Shown: one piece after another, positions 41,281-53,367 of the stretch
Layout of the letters: every line of letters begins with the position of its first letter
Numbering within the stretch: position 1 is the stretch's first letter
NCBI GenBank assembly: GCA_021432635.1
Contig: MU270041.1
Location: forward strand, 726,107-790,106
Direction: 5' to 3'
Source of the DNA: Thozetella sp. PMI_491
Taxonomy: Eukaryota; Ascomycota; Sordariomycetes; Chaetosphaeriales; Chaetosphaeriaceae
DNA length: 64,000 nt
Position numbers and translations under genes: made by a program
The notes under the pieces: generated by a model
The model's database searches: none
Seen by the model: only the letters and a program-made list of their open reading frames with translations
What the model was told of the DNA's origin: nothing

Positions 41281-44200
41281 TTTTTGTCCACACCCTCGCC
41301 GATGAGGAAAGGGGGGATTCGATAATCTCGCATAGAAGCAGGCGGCCAGGCGGCGAGCTCCGCGCCGATAGGGGAGGGCCGCCCAAGCACGATGGGCTTC
41401 CACTGCAGCAATCTCCGGCGCTGGGAAGGAGGGTTCATGACATGGGCGGGCGGGGATGGCTGTCACACCATGGGGCCGAGATCGACACGGCCGCGAATCA
41501 CCTGATGGGTGTTCGCTGCAGTACTGTACAAGGAACGACACCCGGCTGCCTACCTTGCCTGCTGCACTGAGTACTTTGCTCTTCCGGTCGAAAGAGGCTC
41601 CTCCCCCTCAAAGGCAGCTTGCCAAGCAACCCCGCCTGGGACGGCCTGCACCTGCTACTGCCCTCACTACCCCATGCGTCACCGCGTGCCGTGGCTATAC
41701 CCGGTATACGGCTGTATGTACTGTACCTGCTACCATCGGGCGGAGCTCACGCCGGCACTGACCCTCCTTTTCGACATCTTTTTTTCCTTGTTTCTCTGTC
41801 CTAGCTCCTCCCCTCAAGCCCCTCTTCATTCCTTCTCGCACCCAGGGATATTTGTTACTTGCTCAACTCTCCCTGCCGAACATACAACGTCCCCAGAAGC
41901 GGGCCCCCCTTTCCTGCGATGCTTTCCAAGTTCAACTTAGCGCCGCTGCACGGCTGGCTCAGAAAAGAGGGCTGGAGAAGAATCCGGTGCATCAGTGGAG
42001 CCTCGGACCGCCCTTGACAGATTATTGCCCGGGGATCTTCCCGGGCCATGCTTTTGGTCCTCTCGCAGGGAAATGCAGCTCAGGGCCCGGCCCCCGCTTC
42101 TTACGCCCCTCCCTCCTTCCTCCTCCTCCTCCCCCCCCCCTTCCCGGGCCTCTCCTTTTCGTCTCCAAGCTCCACTCCTCCTCCTCCTCATGGCAGCGTT
42201 ACATATGCTCCGAGCGAACTGAAGATCCCACGGCAGGAAGCGCTGCTGCTTGCCACCAGTTCATGCACTCAGCGGTCCATGCCGATGCGCCATGCTGACT
42301 GTTTCAAAATCAGACATGATGCTCCGGCAAAAGCAGCCCCTTCACTGACGTGTTGGTACTACGGGATAGACGAAGCGGTATTGCGATGCCTTTTCGGCCT
42401 AGTAGTAGCCAGGGGAAAGGGGGGCGCGGCACTGATAGAGTTTACGTCGAACAGGCTTTGCTTTTTTTTGTGTGTGTGCGTTTCTTGCCCCGCCCTCCCG
42501 ATATGTCAATTCTACTGACCTGGTCCTTGCTAGCTCTGCTTCTGGAAGCTCAGCCTAAAGTCATCATGGGCAGCACCACTAATATGTTCTGTAGCCCCCC
42601 GGTGAGAGATTTGAAATTACCCTGTGATGCACGTTTTGGGGGCCTGGTGATCTTGTGTTGCGCGAGAGTCTCCCTGGCTGCGCAGTATCATCAGCCTGCT
42701 CGCGAGGTTTCCAGTTCTCGGCCCCCATGCGAGGAACAAAGGCGAGCCTTGCCGCTGTCCACTGCAGCGTAGCAACTAGAACTGAAGAGGAAGAGGTGGG
42801 CTGGTTTCGCGGCAAAGATGGCCTGGCGCCGCGAATGCTTGGTGTTAGCAGGCCCCGCGGGCCTTCCCCCTCTGAGGCAATCTTCTGCAGCAAGGGGGCG
42901 GGACCGTTGCCAGTGGCCAATGGTGCCTGCCGAACCATCCAAAGGGCCGACATGGTGCACCAGAGCAAACAAAGGACAAGAGGAATGAGCAGATCACCAA
43001 CATGCCGTGTCTGTTCGCACACATGCCATGGTCAGCGGGCTCTGCGCTGCGTTAGGCGGGGAACAGAACAAAACATCTCCATCTATGCAACCACGGTTCA
43101 CCAGGCCAAAAGGAGGCATCGCTATGGTGCTTCGGCTGCTCGGCCGAGCTCGCGATGCCCCTCCCCCCCCCCCGTCCCCTTTTGTGACGCACCCCAGGCC
43201 CGATGGCCCCTAGTTCGTGTCTTGCCGCCCTTTCGGGAGCTCCTGGCAGATGAAGGGAGAGCACCATGAAGGGGCCTAGCGTCCACTCGCAATAGTGCAC
43301 ACTGGCCACGCGCCGTCGCGCGCTGTCACTCGGAAGTCGGCTCGGTAGAAGGCTAAGCGGGTGGTAGCATGGTTCCGCTTCCGCCACTAGGGTGGCCCCC
43401 TGCTGGGCCTCCTGAAACGGGGAAGCCGTCTGGGACGGCGTGCACCCTGAAGGAAAACGCCCGCCTAGGCGCTACCGCCCTTCGCAGCACTTCCATAATA
43501 GTCAGTAGCGAATCCCTCTATTAGGTCGGCGACCAGCGCCGCGGGCGTGCTGCCTATCTGTTTCCCGATGTACGTAGTATGCATGCAGGATCATCGGGAA
43601 TGGGCGCTGCCTTGCATTCTATTTATTTATATTTTTTTCTTCCCGCTCTGGCGACAGCGCTGCTTGCATTTCGAAGGAGCCAGGGCACTGCGTGAGCCAA
43701 ACGGTGGGCGTCGACCTGTTCTTGGTTCCGGAGACCTAGTGCTGTATTTGGCTGGTATGCCTCATCCCACACCGAGCCCATTGGCCCCAGGAACCCGAGT
43801 TGTCGTTCGCTGATGTAGAAGTACTTCGTCAGTACTTGGTCGCTCGCCAATGCATCTGGCATCTGATCTTAACACGGCTGGCGCTATGGCTCCACCCTCT
43901 TCATCGAGAGTTTAACTCCCGTGGGTCGCGCCTCACCGAGAGGTATAGCGGCCGGCGCTAAGGCGCTCAGCGCTCCTCCGAGCCGCCTTCGAGAAGCGGG
44001 CGAGCCACGGCTTCCACGATCCAGTACCGGGCGATCTGGTGGTCTCTGACGCAGCGCACGTGCCCAAAAGACATGGCAAAAGAGGAGTAGGTACCAGAGT
44101 ATACAGCGTCTGTGCCCCTCCATTTTGGGGTCCGTTCAGGGCAGAGAGGCTGGCCGGCTGGTAGGGAGCCTGCTCCGGAGAAGGCAGGATGCATCCTGTG

Positions 44201-45987
44201 CTGCGTCCCAAAGAGAGGACAGGATCGCGCGTCCCACGCACGATCTGGCATCCGTATAGAGGCAAGGCCCCTTCCCTCACCCCCCTCCCACCCCAAAACC
44301 CCCCCGCGACCATGCGCCAGCAGAGCCTTGGGGGGCCATCTACCATTGAGGAAGCTGGAGTGCGCAGCTCGGTGTAACACCGAGAGCAACAAGTGTTGCT
44401 ACACCACACCACGATGGTGGGGGTTGGAAGGGAACACAATGCGAGCACTCTCGCTTTCAACCTTATGCATGCGATGCCTGAATCCGGCACACGCCAGCGC
44501 AGCATCACCGTCGCCGGGACGCCACCGAGCCTTAGCGATGGTGTTGACGACTAAACACTGCATTACGCCGGCGCCGCCGGTCAAGGCCAGCTAGAGATCT
44601 GTATGGTCCTCCCTCCGGGAATAAAGTAAAATGACAGATGGCAGGTTCATATTCGATTCCCATTCGAGACCGCGTATTTCATGGATGCCACAAGCTGACA
44701 GCAACGCAGCCCGGAGGTCCGCGGTGTGAGCGAAGGCCACACCAGGTCTGCCATGTGGTGCTCATGTGCGCCCGCAATCTCGGGTCTTATTGCCCTCTCA
44801 GCGCAACTAGACGGAGGCACGGCACCCACGCAGCGCGGGCGCGGGGCGTTGGTTATCTTTGGCCGGGAGCCCGCGCTTCGTTGGCACCGGCGGGTTAAGA
44901 GATGTCTTCGAACGTGGCCGCACTGACCGGCTTCGGCGGCCCTCCAAGTTTACGGCATCAAAATCGAGGTCGAGCATCTAATCATGTCCTGCGCATCATC
45001 CCACGCGCCCAAATTCTGAGATAAGCGATGTCGCGCGCACGCACACCCACGCGCACACACCACACGCGAACATACGACACCGCAGACGCGCAGGAATAAT
45101 TAGGCACAAGCGTAGCGTGGCAGGCGAGGCTGTACGCTCGCTTGGAGGCACGGCGGTGGGAGAAGGCAAGGGCCATGTCAGTCCGCCGACCACACCTAGC
45201 TACGGTTGGGCTTCGGCTGACCCTCTATTGTCAGCACCCCACGACGGGACGCGGCGTGGCTCCGGCGCGGATGCGGCGCACCGAACCTTTTCGAAGTGTC
45301 GATCCTGTGTCCATGCGGCCCGGCCTGCACCCGCCGCGACGCTCAAGGGGGGCTCCGCATACCGGTCGAGCTTCCGCGGAGGCGTTGCGTCAGAAGTTGG
45401 TCAGACTCCTGGCGGTGAGACACCACCACCTGACCCTCCACGTTGGGGCCAGATCGAAGGGGATCTGGGAGACCGGTGAGCGATTACGCGCTACCCAGGC
45501 GGGGAAGGGCAACCTCGACATCTAGACGTGGGGGTCAGGCGTCGACTCCCCCAGTCTCCCCTCCTTTCCGCGCCTCTTTTCCGCCGCTGGAGGCGCCGAA
45601 CATCATTTACTGAGTGGCTGGCGCGTGATTTCCACTGACCTCCCCGTCTCCAAGGCCGCGGGATGTCTTATTGCTCGTGGCCAGCACATGGCGCTAGAGG
45701 TTTATAGGCATGGCCCGCCCGAATTGGCATCAAGGAGGCGGCGCGATGGCTTACCGAAGCGAGCGTGCGCTGGCCTAACCTAACCGAGGGGGCTTCTGTC
45801 GTCCTGACTCCTGTGTCCGAGCCGTATCCGAGCGAGAACTAACTCGGCAAACCCGTGCCGGCCGCCGCGAGTGAACAGCTAGAGAGGCTAGACGCGAACA
45901 GCTTGCTTCAATAGGCCCACGGAGCATCACGGTCGAGCCAAGCCGGTCAGCACGGTTAACAACTCTCTCCCCCTTCGGTTCCGTGTC

Positions 45988-46073
45988 CTCTGTTGCTCGC
46001 GCCTCTCTGTTGCTCGCGCCTCTCTGTTGCTCGCGCCTCTCTGTTGCTCGCGGCCTCTCCGTCGTTCGCGCCT
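45988..46073. repeat. 17-bp minisatellite, five copies
   Basis: The unit CTCTGTTGCTCGCGCCT starts at 45988, 46005 and 46022 in perfect form. The fourth copy (46039) carries one inserted G, and the fifth (46057) has several changes. Confidence 0.85.
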
Positions 46074-47772
46074 CTCCATCATTCTTTGGCCCCGACTGCC
46101 AACGTGGCAATTGGTGTTTCCTCGGTGCTTTCTCGTCACTTCTCAGATTCGCAAGTGCTCTAGTCTAGAAAACGCTGTATTTACGGCGGCGTGGGTTGGG
46201 GCCCCTTGTCTTCCAAGAAGCCCAGACCAGCCCGGGGAAGCTGGTGCGTGGCTCCGCTTGCTCTCATTCGATTCGCCTTGCATATTATTGACCTCATGTG
46301 ATGGGAGATAGGTCGCACGGGGCACCATCTCTCACCGGTTACAACTGTGCCAGTTCCCAAATTTGGAAGCCCGGCGGGGGAGCTCGGGTTGGTGGAATGG
46401 GGCAATCGCCTGGCCCGTCTCGGGAGCACCTAAGTGACTCGTCAGATACCTGCGTTGAAAACCGGACGGCGCAGCGTGCACAAAATTGCTCACTGTTCAT
46501 GGCGGACAAGTTCGGTGCTGACGCTCAATCCAACATGAAGAGCGGCTGTACCCGGGATTGCTCCTAAAAGAACCGTAAACGCAAGGAGCTTCACGCAACC
46601 CAGCAGCTCCTGGAACAGGACGCTCGTACCAACCCAAAAGCCGAGGTAGTGGACGCCCAATCACAGCCCAAGGGTCCTGTCCCGGGTGCCTGCCGGGTGC
46701 TTCTGTCACATTTGAAGCTCGCTGATTCTCATCTTTACCCCGGCTTCGGACCGGGGTTGCTGCACCGGAAACTGGGGGTATCCAGCCGGGTGGCGGTCTG
46801 CACCGGGGGGGGACCGCGAGAAACGTCACTGCCCGGCGGCGCGGGTTGCTCCAATGCGGCCAACAAGTACTTTTGATCATGCCTGATAGCCTGCCGAAGC
46901 ACCCAGGAAGTCGCGAGCTGGGGCCGGTACATTCGTGCACCGCTGCGAGTACATTGGCAAGATTGATTGACTAACCCCAAACCAGGGACTCATGCACTGT
47001 TGGCTTTGGTGTCAGCATGGACTAAGCACATGGGTCGTCTGGAATGACAGGCCATTTTGCATTGGACTCTTAGCGTGCTCTTGCACGACAACTATTGTGT
47101 AGCCCTCCCGGGGAGGCACATCGATCTTCACCGGTTGAAGCGGACGTAGCGGCGGATAGGCACCAACACGCGCGGATACCACCATGACTGCACTGCCGCA
47201 GGAGGTCATCGTCAGCTTTGGGTAGCAACGTGGCGGGTTTCATGCAATTTGTTTTTTTTTTCACTACGACAGATTCGCATAATAGGCTTTAGAAAGACTT
47301 TTGTGATGCACAGGAGGTAATTGATATGCCACACCGGGCGTGTGATCTAGGACAGGCGTCAGGAACTAAATGGGTTTGGAGCATTCGCGCAATGGGATCG
47401 GACATGCCGCCCTGGATACTCGTAAGGCTGCAAACCTATTATGCGGTGTAGCTGATCCCGTCAGACCTTGTTACAAACTGCCAACACAATGGCATGTTCG
47501 AGTCGTCGTCCGCACTCAACTTTTTGGGGATTCTTGGGATGGAAGTTGTGGTAGCTAACAGCTTGTGAACCTCTTGCGAGGGCTCTCTGTGCTATTATTG
47601 ACTCTAGAATATGATGTCTAACATGGGGGTGTCCTTGTCTCTTTTCCTGTTGTCCAAACAGTTGTCCCCGTGCTTCTATTGATTTGGGAAGAGGTGTATC
47701 CCATGTTTCGGCCGGTAAATCTCGGGCACAATGAAGCTCGTGTGGAAACGTCTTCCTCCTTTGCGCCCGATG

Positions 47773-49033
47773 TCACACTCTCTTTTTCCGGCCTGCGACA
47801 CCACCTCGGCTCTCCTCCGGTACATCACTCTGTCCAGCTCTTACCAGACTCCCATCTGCGAGCTTGATCTCCGTCTGACGAACATTCCACAGGACAAAGG
47901 GGTACACGATGTCGCACATGACAGAAGTGCCGCATAGAAACACAGCGAGTGGGTGGTAGATATATTCGTGAGCAGCGGGCCAGTACCACCACAGGAGAAA
48001 TGGACTGAGCATCAGTCCGAAGACCGTTCCCAAGCTGCGGGAGAGCCTGAGGAGATACAACGTTAGCGAAAGAGTTTCCTCTAATCAGCTCCATTCCGCT
48101 AATTCTCGACTTCTGCTTTACAGCGTGCATTCGAGATGGTATAGCCCTCTGTCTTCTCTTTCTATATCACGTATAAAGTAGAGAGAGAGACGCGAAAGAA
48201 CGACCTGGGCACGCATTCGTTGCTCTAACCTGACGGGCCTTACGAGCAAACCTCGGCGTTTCTTCTTCATGCACCGAACAAACTGCACTGAGACGCATAG
48301 CGTTCATGTGGCGACACACTGCTACAGAGGCAAAGGTCTGCCGACGTGACGAATGAGGCCTTGCTCATAGGCGATCGTCGTACGAGGAGTGTACCTCTCG
48401 ATCTCCTCACGGAAGGGCCCAAGACGACTGGTTAGGAACGGAAAGAACTCACCAAATGGCATATCCAGTGCCGCCTGAATGCCCTCTCACAACCAGCATG
48501 GCTAGGCTGCCAGCACTTCCGAAGAGCTGAGCAACGGCAGCGAGCCAAAACGACAGCTCAGTTGTGTCGATGCCTTCCCGACCCCCCCACCATTTGCCGG
48601 TCTTATCCCCGAAGCCGCGGCCGGGCTCCTCAAGCCACCACGAGCAGACAGCATATTGCCCAAAGCAAGCCACCAGCGTCATAAGAGCGAGGAGCCAAGC
48701 GATGTTGCGGCCCACCCACGGGTTGGAGACCTTCCATTCTCTCTCTCCGTACTTGATGGTGGTATACACCAGACCGATGTCGAGGATTAGCCAGGTCACG
48801 AAGCCGAGAAACTCGAGGACAGTCTCGATGACGAAAAAGACAAAGACAATCTCCCACGACAGGTTGATGGCAAGCACCATCAGCGGCATGCCGTACGACT
48901 TGGTCTCAATGGAGCGCCTTGTCATGAGGATGTAGGTGACATCCCAAAGCAGTACGCCAGTGCCAAGCAGGGCGAAGTTGGCTAGAATGAGCCATGACGG
49001 CGTCCCGGCAGGCGGAGTATCAAGCCACCCCAT
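47773..49033 (-). CDS. Pyr4/PaxB-family membrane-bound terpene cyclase
   Basis: Two exons, 49033..48453 and 48046..47773, give 284 aa. The 406-bp intron is long for this window but has a GTGAGT donor and a CGCTAAC branch before CTCCTCAG. About seven hydrophobic helices are visible. Glu61 in INLSWEIVF and Asp239 in SVMCDIVYPF match the two acidic residues reported as essential in Pyr4. LLWDVTYI, YWPAAHEY and YPFVLW are further family signatures. Family members protonate an epoxidised or unsaturated prenyl chain and cyclise it in meroterpenoid or indole-diterpene pathways, in the ER membrane. The C-terminal tail is longer and more charged than usual (typical length about 240 aa). No prenyltransferase, epoxidase or polyketide synthase is visible in the window, so substrate and pathway are open. 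Confidence 0.85.
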
Positions 49034-49962
49034 GGCGACTCAGCGGCGGCACCTTGGACACAGCAAGAGCAAGAGACGGCAAAGACTCAGATGCTGCTTG
49101 GCTGGACCAAGAGGGACGGAAGGTTCGTTAGAAAGGTCCAAATGGAGAGCTGCAGTCCTTGCTTACCTGTTTTTGAGGCTTTCAGCTACCAAGGAGAGCA
49201 CTTGTCCGACCGAGAGCTCTCTTGAGAAATAGGACCCAGGCGAATAAGCAGCTATCTTGTCATATGTGATCCAAACCTCAAGGCCCAATGAGCAGGCGAG
49301 TGTGGTCTGGAGGGCGGAAACCGTGGTGGTACACACAGAATCAGCGTCGTTCGATGTGGAGAGACTTGGGCTGTGCCCCTAGAGAGTAAGACCAGCCTGG
49401 CCCGAATCAACGGGCCCCGCGGCTGCCGAATTGCTGACGGATTGTTGCCGACTGGGAATAGTCAATACCTGGCCCCTCGCCGAATATAAAGCTTGTCGAC
49501 GGCAATGTGCTGTGACTTTACGGGATATACTATAATAAAAAACGGACTACAGGCCTTCGGTGCCATCGGATACAGCCAGCGTTGGTAACTCGGCAATGAG
49601 TTCATCTGAGTGCGCTGGATCGCCGTTCCGGCCACTAGCTTACGCGGTATCGGCAAGACGAACAACCAGAAGCACCGTGGATCTGAAATAGAACAGCCCA
49701 AAGCACCTCAGTTCGAATTCCTTGGACGTAACGACTGTTAGAGCTGTCGATCGTGGGCGGTCTCGGCTGTGCGATGTTCATCGTGGATTGGCTCGCAAGG
49801 CTACATTAAACTAAGACGATGGCGGCTTCTGTGCGCATTTTAATGTGAAAGTGGGTACGCGAGTTCGGGCATCGTGCCCGCCTTTAATTTTTTACCACGC
49901 TGCTCGCATGGCCACTGCCTCCGCTTGCTGGCCATCGTCGAACCTCCAAACCGGATCCGAAC
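49034..49962. promoter_or_regulatory. Divergent promoter between terpene cyclase and SET gene
   Basis: 929 bp separating the two start codons, which point away from each other. No strong TATA box stands out. Short ORFs in it are not convincing. Confidence 0.4.
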
Positions 49963-51510
49963 ATGAGAGAATCGGAAAGGGCCGCCTTTGAAGAGCTCGA
50001 GGCGTGGTCGCGGGCCGGAGCGGCGGAGCGGCCATCGGGCCTGCACCCTGCTGTTGAGGTCTATCACGACCCGACCACAGGCTTCTCCCTCCGTGTCAAG
50101 CAGGATGCAGCGCAAGGCGTGAGCAACCCATGCACGGTAGCTACCTGTGCCTCGAGGAACACATTATCCTACCTCAACGCCCTCGTTGGGGGGCCTTTTC
50201 CGCCTGAGACGGCGGCCGAGACACGCGCGGCCTTTCCAACCCGCTTCATGGACACAGTCCCTCCCCACGTCATCGGCCGTTTCTTCTTCATCAAGGAGTA
50301 CCTTCTAGGAGAGGATTCGCACTGGTGGCCATACATCCGCACGCTTCCTCAACCTGACCGCATCGCCTCATGGGCGCTGCCCGCCTTCTGGCCGGAGGAG
50401 GATGCCGCCTTCTTGGTGGGCACCAATGCCAACGTGGCCATTCAGGAGATCCAAGCCAACGTCAAGAGCGAGTTCAAACTGGCGAGAAAGCTCCTCAAAG
50501 CGGACGGGGTCGTCGGATGGCAGGACTACACTCGCGTGCTGTACAACTGGGCCTTCTGCATCTTCACCAGCCGGAGTTTCCGACCATCCCTCGTGCTGTC
50601 TGCAGAGAACCGGAGCGACGCATGCCGCCTGCTGCCCCAAGCCTGCGATCTGGATGACTTTTCTCTGCTCCAGCCCCTGTTCGACGTCGCAAATCACTCA
50701 CCGACGGCCGGTATTGCGTGGGACACGGCGACGGACCCGCAGGCGTGTCACCTTGTGTGCCAGGGGGACTACAAGGCGGGCCAGCAAGTGTACAACAACT
50801 ACGGTCAGAAGACCAACAGCGAGCTGCTCCTAGGCTATGGATTCATCCTCCCGGCGTCCGCCGAGTTTCACAACGACTACATTCATCTCCGGAAGAGGGA
50901 AGACCAGCAGCTCGCAGGAGACACCGCTGGCTCGGAGGCAGCCGAGGGGCGCGGGCGTGCGAAGCTGAGAGATTACCTCGTCTCTCTGCGCCCCATGAAC
51001 GACAGCTCCTCGATGGCTGGGCGTGCTAGACAGCTCGTCCAGGACCCTTCGCCCCAACGTCTCGCACAGTTCGCGCACTTTGAAGACGCGATGGTCTGGG
51101 ACATGGCCACCCTGCTTATGACCGAGGAGGAACGGGCCGCTATCGAGAAAGAGGTATCCCACGACGGTGCCTCGAGCCGTGACGCATCATTGGTGGCTGA
51201 CCATGCGCGGGTGCTGCTTGCCTCCCCGGGCACTCCGGAGCTTCAGAACTTGGCCGCGAGGATCCGAGAGGTGCTTAGTGCGAAGCTGCAGTACGAGCTC
51301 GACAAGCTAAGAGCTGCCGTGGACTTCGATGGGCGGCCGAGGGGTGTAGGGCTGGAGAGTGGAGAGCACGAAGGCACCAGCACCAATATCGTCTTAAGCG
51401 AACCCACGAATCGGAATCAGGAGCTGGCCCTTGCCTATCGGCAGCGATGCCTGCTGGTGCTAGACGGGGCGATACGCTCCCTGAGCTTGAAGGCGCCCAC
51501 ACTCCCGTAG
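49963..51510 (+). CDS. SET-domain protein lysine methyltransferase (SETD3/RKM-like)
   Basis: Uninterrupted ORF of 515 aa. The split SET fold is visible: GFSLRVKQDAAQG near residue 40; a large helical insert (about 100-220); then FDVANHSP with the AdoMet-binding Asn244-His245; and QVYNNYGQKTNSELLLGYGF with the NNYG turn at 278-281. This is the pattern of the SETD3/SETD6/RKM group, which usually methylates non-histone proteins, ribosomal proteins in yeast RKM enzymes. The C-terminal half (about 320-510) is helical and corresponds to the Rubisco-LSMT-type substrate-binding region, though weakly matched. No signal peptide; cytosolic or nuclear. It shares a divergent promoter with the terpene cyclase. 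Whether this reflects shared function is unknown. Confidence 0.85.
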   Translation: MRESERAAFEELEAWSRAGAAERPSGLHPAVEVYHDPTTGFSLRVKQDAAQGVSNPCTVATCASRNTLSYLNALVGGPFPPETAAETRAAFPTRFMDTVPPHVIGRFFFIKEYLLGEDSHWWPYIRTLPQPDRIASWALPAFWPEEDAAFLVGTNANVAIQEIQANVKSEFKLARKLLKADGVVGWQDYTRVLYNWAFCIFTSRSFRPSLVLSAENRSDACRLLPQACDLDDFSLLQPLFDVANHSPTAGIAWDTATDPQACHLVCQGDYKAGQQVYNNYGQKTNSELLLGYGFILPASAEFHNDYIHLRKREDQQLAGDTAGSEAAEGRGRAKLRDYLVSLRPMNDSSSMAGRARQLVQDPSPQRLAQFAHFEDAMVWDMATLLMTEEERAAIEKEVSHDGASSRDASLVADHARVLLASPGTPELQNLAARIREVLSAKLQYELDKLRAAVDFDGRPRGVGLESGEHEGTSTNIVLSEPTNRNQELALAYRQRCLLVLDGAIRSLSLKAPTLP

Positions 51511-52339
51511 CGAATCCAAGCCCGAACCACGACGGTAACGAGTGATCAGCGTTGGGATGCAACGCCGGGTCTTGCCAATGGGCATGTATACTGTACTAGC
51601 GGCATTATCGCGAGAGCCTCCAGAGTCGAGGCTCTGCGTAGGAAGGACGATGCGCTGCTAACCTCCGTCGGGAAAAAAGACCGGGGCTCATGGGGTTCCA
51701 CGGTGCCCCCGGCTTTACCGGCGCGTTGCATATCAAAGCTGCTGACTGATGCATGCAGGGCGGATAGCAGAGGATAGCTACTGTATATAGTAGTAGAGAG
51801 ATTGGAGGGGGGAATTTGCAGGTGCTGCCAAGATTGTTGCTATGTACCTAGGCATGATCTTCCTCTCTTCCTCCTCGGCACTACTAAACAACGCCTCTTC
51901 GGCACTACTAAGCGGTGCGGAGCGGCCTTTTATCTCATGTACTCTGTGCATTGCATGCTACCTTGGCGGGCTCCATGCTAAGCAAGACGTGTAGCTGGCC
52001 GTACAAAGAAGCTGTCTGCCTGCAATGTGACGGCCGCCCAGAGACTCTACTGGGTGGCACAGGCACTGATGTCCCTTTCCGGCAGGCTGGAGGGGGCTCG
52101 GGGTTACATACTACGTAGTAAGGGCGAGAAGCGGGTGCATCCTTCGGGAGGGGAGAGGGGAGGGTGGGATGGATGGGAGCGGGTGAGGATCGGCGCAGTG
52201 GCCACCAGCTGGTCTGGACCAGCCTGGTTGTGCAAGGGACTTTGAGCGCAAGGTACGCTCCATCAACGGCGAACACTACCTCAACTTACAGTAGCTCACG
52301 CGGCTAGAAGAGGAAGGGAAGAAGAAGTGGGAAAGAAAG

Positions 52340-52370
<31 letters not shown>
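52340..52370. repeat. Poly-A tract of 31 bases
   Basis: Preceded by GGGAAAGAAAG and followed by GGGG. It could be the tail of an old retroposed sequence on the plus strand or a simple slippage tract. No element body was recognised upstream. Confidence 0.85.
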
Positions 52371-52373
<3 letters not shown>

Positions 52374-53304
52374 GTCCTCACAGCATTCCATCGATGTCGA
52401 TCCCTCCTCCACGGGCCGCTAGACGGATGGAACGAGCGGCAGCTCTTGGCAAGGCGAACGTGGCGGCATGCACGCTCTCCAAAAGGACGGATTTCTCGGG
52501 CGCTTCGGAAGGGTAGAGAGCCAGCAACGCGCGAGACGCGAAATCCAAGGGGGCCGGAAGGCCCGAAAGACTGTATGAGTCCGGATTGCAGCGTGGGCGA
52601 TTCGGGACTGATCTAGCTACGTCAAGTAGACCAGACGCAGGCTGAAGAACTTGGGGATACCATACCAAGATTCGGCCCTTGGGCCTGAAAGGCCGAAGGC
52701 CGAACCTACAAAAGTACGAAAGCCCCCGGACCCGGGGGGGGCCTGACCGATTCCCAACTGGGGTAGTCGGCCGTTTATGGGGACCTCGTTCAGGCTTGGG
52801 GTTCGGTGAATTGGAGACGCGGCTGTCATGGACTTTTGGGGGGACCAGCCAAAGCAAATTGCTTAGCCCCCCGCGGCCTAGAGGATTCGCAGCCTAGGCC
52901 GCACCACGGGCGGCCGGTCGCCTCTGATTTGCCAGGGCCGCTCTGCGACGGATGCACTGGACTTTAGCGGCCCAGCAACCCATGCGAGCCTGCAGGACCC
53001 GTCCGCCAAAAATGGAATGTACTTTCGCTGGCTGCAGTGCGGCCCCCCCGCCCCTCCCTGAGCTTTCTCTAAGAGGCTGCTATCCTGCGTGTTCTCTGTG
53101 CATGGGGCGGGCCTGCGCGCCGAATCAGAGCGGAATACAGCCCATGCATCCTCGGCAGTACCGCACCTAGGTACTTGGCCGGCAGCTTCAGCAGCGCTGA
53201 GGCTGTAGGTACCTCATGCGCTGGGGATGGAAGGTGGGCGGAGGTCGGTTCTGTTTCTCCCCGGCCTAAGTGCCGGATCTGTGGGGGCCCAACTGCTGCT
53301 GGCT

Positions 53305-53367
53305 GGCCACGGGCCACGGGCCACGGGCCATGGGCAGCACAGCAGGCACAGCAGGCACAGCAGGCAC
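53305..53367. repeat. Two adjacent short tandem repeats
   Basis: GGGCCAC in about four copies (53305-53331), followed by AGCAGGCAC in three copies (53341-53367), some 190 bp upstream of the Clr5-domain gene. Confidence 0.8.

Larger units (their letters stand above)
35981..47772. other. GC-rich gene desert, about 11.8 kb
   Basis: No frame shows a recognisable family, signal peptide or splice-supported continuity. The longest ORFs (39426..40034, 43933..44508, 42655..43269, 40993..41541) are Arg/Pro/Ser/Gly-rich shadows. It holds several low-complexity patches listed separately: CT repeats, CA repeats and a 17-bp minisatellite. Pyrimidine-rich tracts followed by short ORFs (36810, 38948, 41918) look like leaders of short or non-coding transcripts, but nothing confirms that. 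AT content does not suggest RIP-mutated transposons. Confidence 0.5.

Noticed and set aside
42655-44508. ORFs 42655..43269 (plus) and 43933..44508 (minus)
   Set aside because: Compositional shadows without motifs; homopolymer C and G runs interrupt any coding pattern.
47012-47209. 65-codon minus-strand frame with a protein-like middle (PLQPVKIDVPPREG)
   Set aside because: Too short, no neighbour exons found, no family recognised; could be a decayed fragment but cannot be supported.
52378-52857. 159-codon minus-strand frame next to the poly-A tract
   Set aside because: Repetitive CGAAGGCC-type sequence and no domain.
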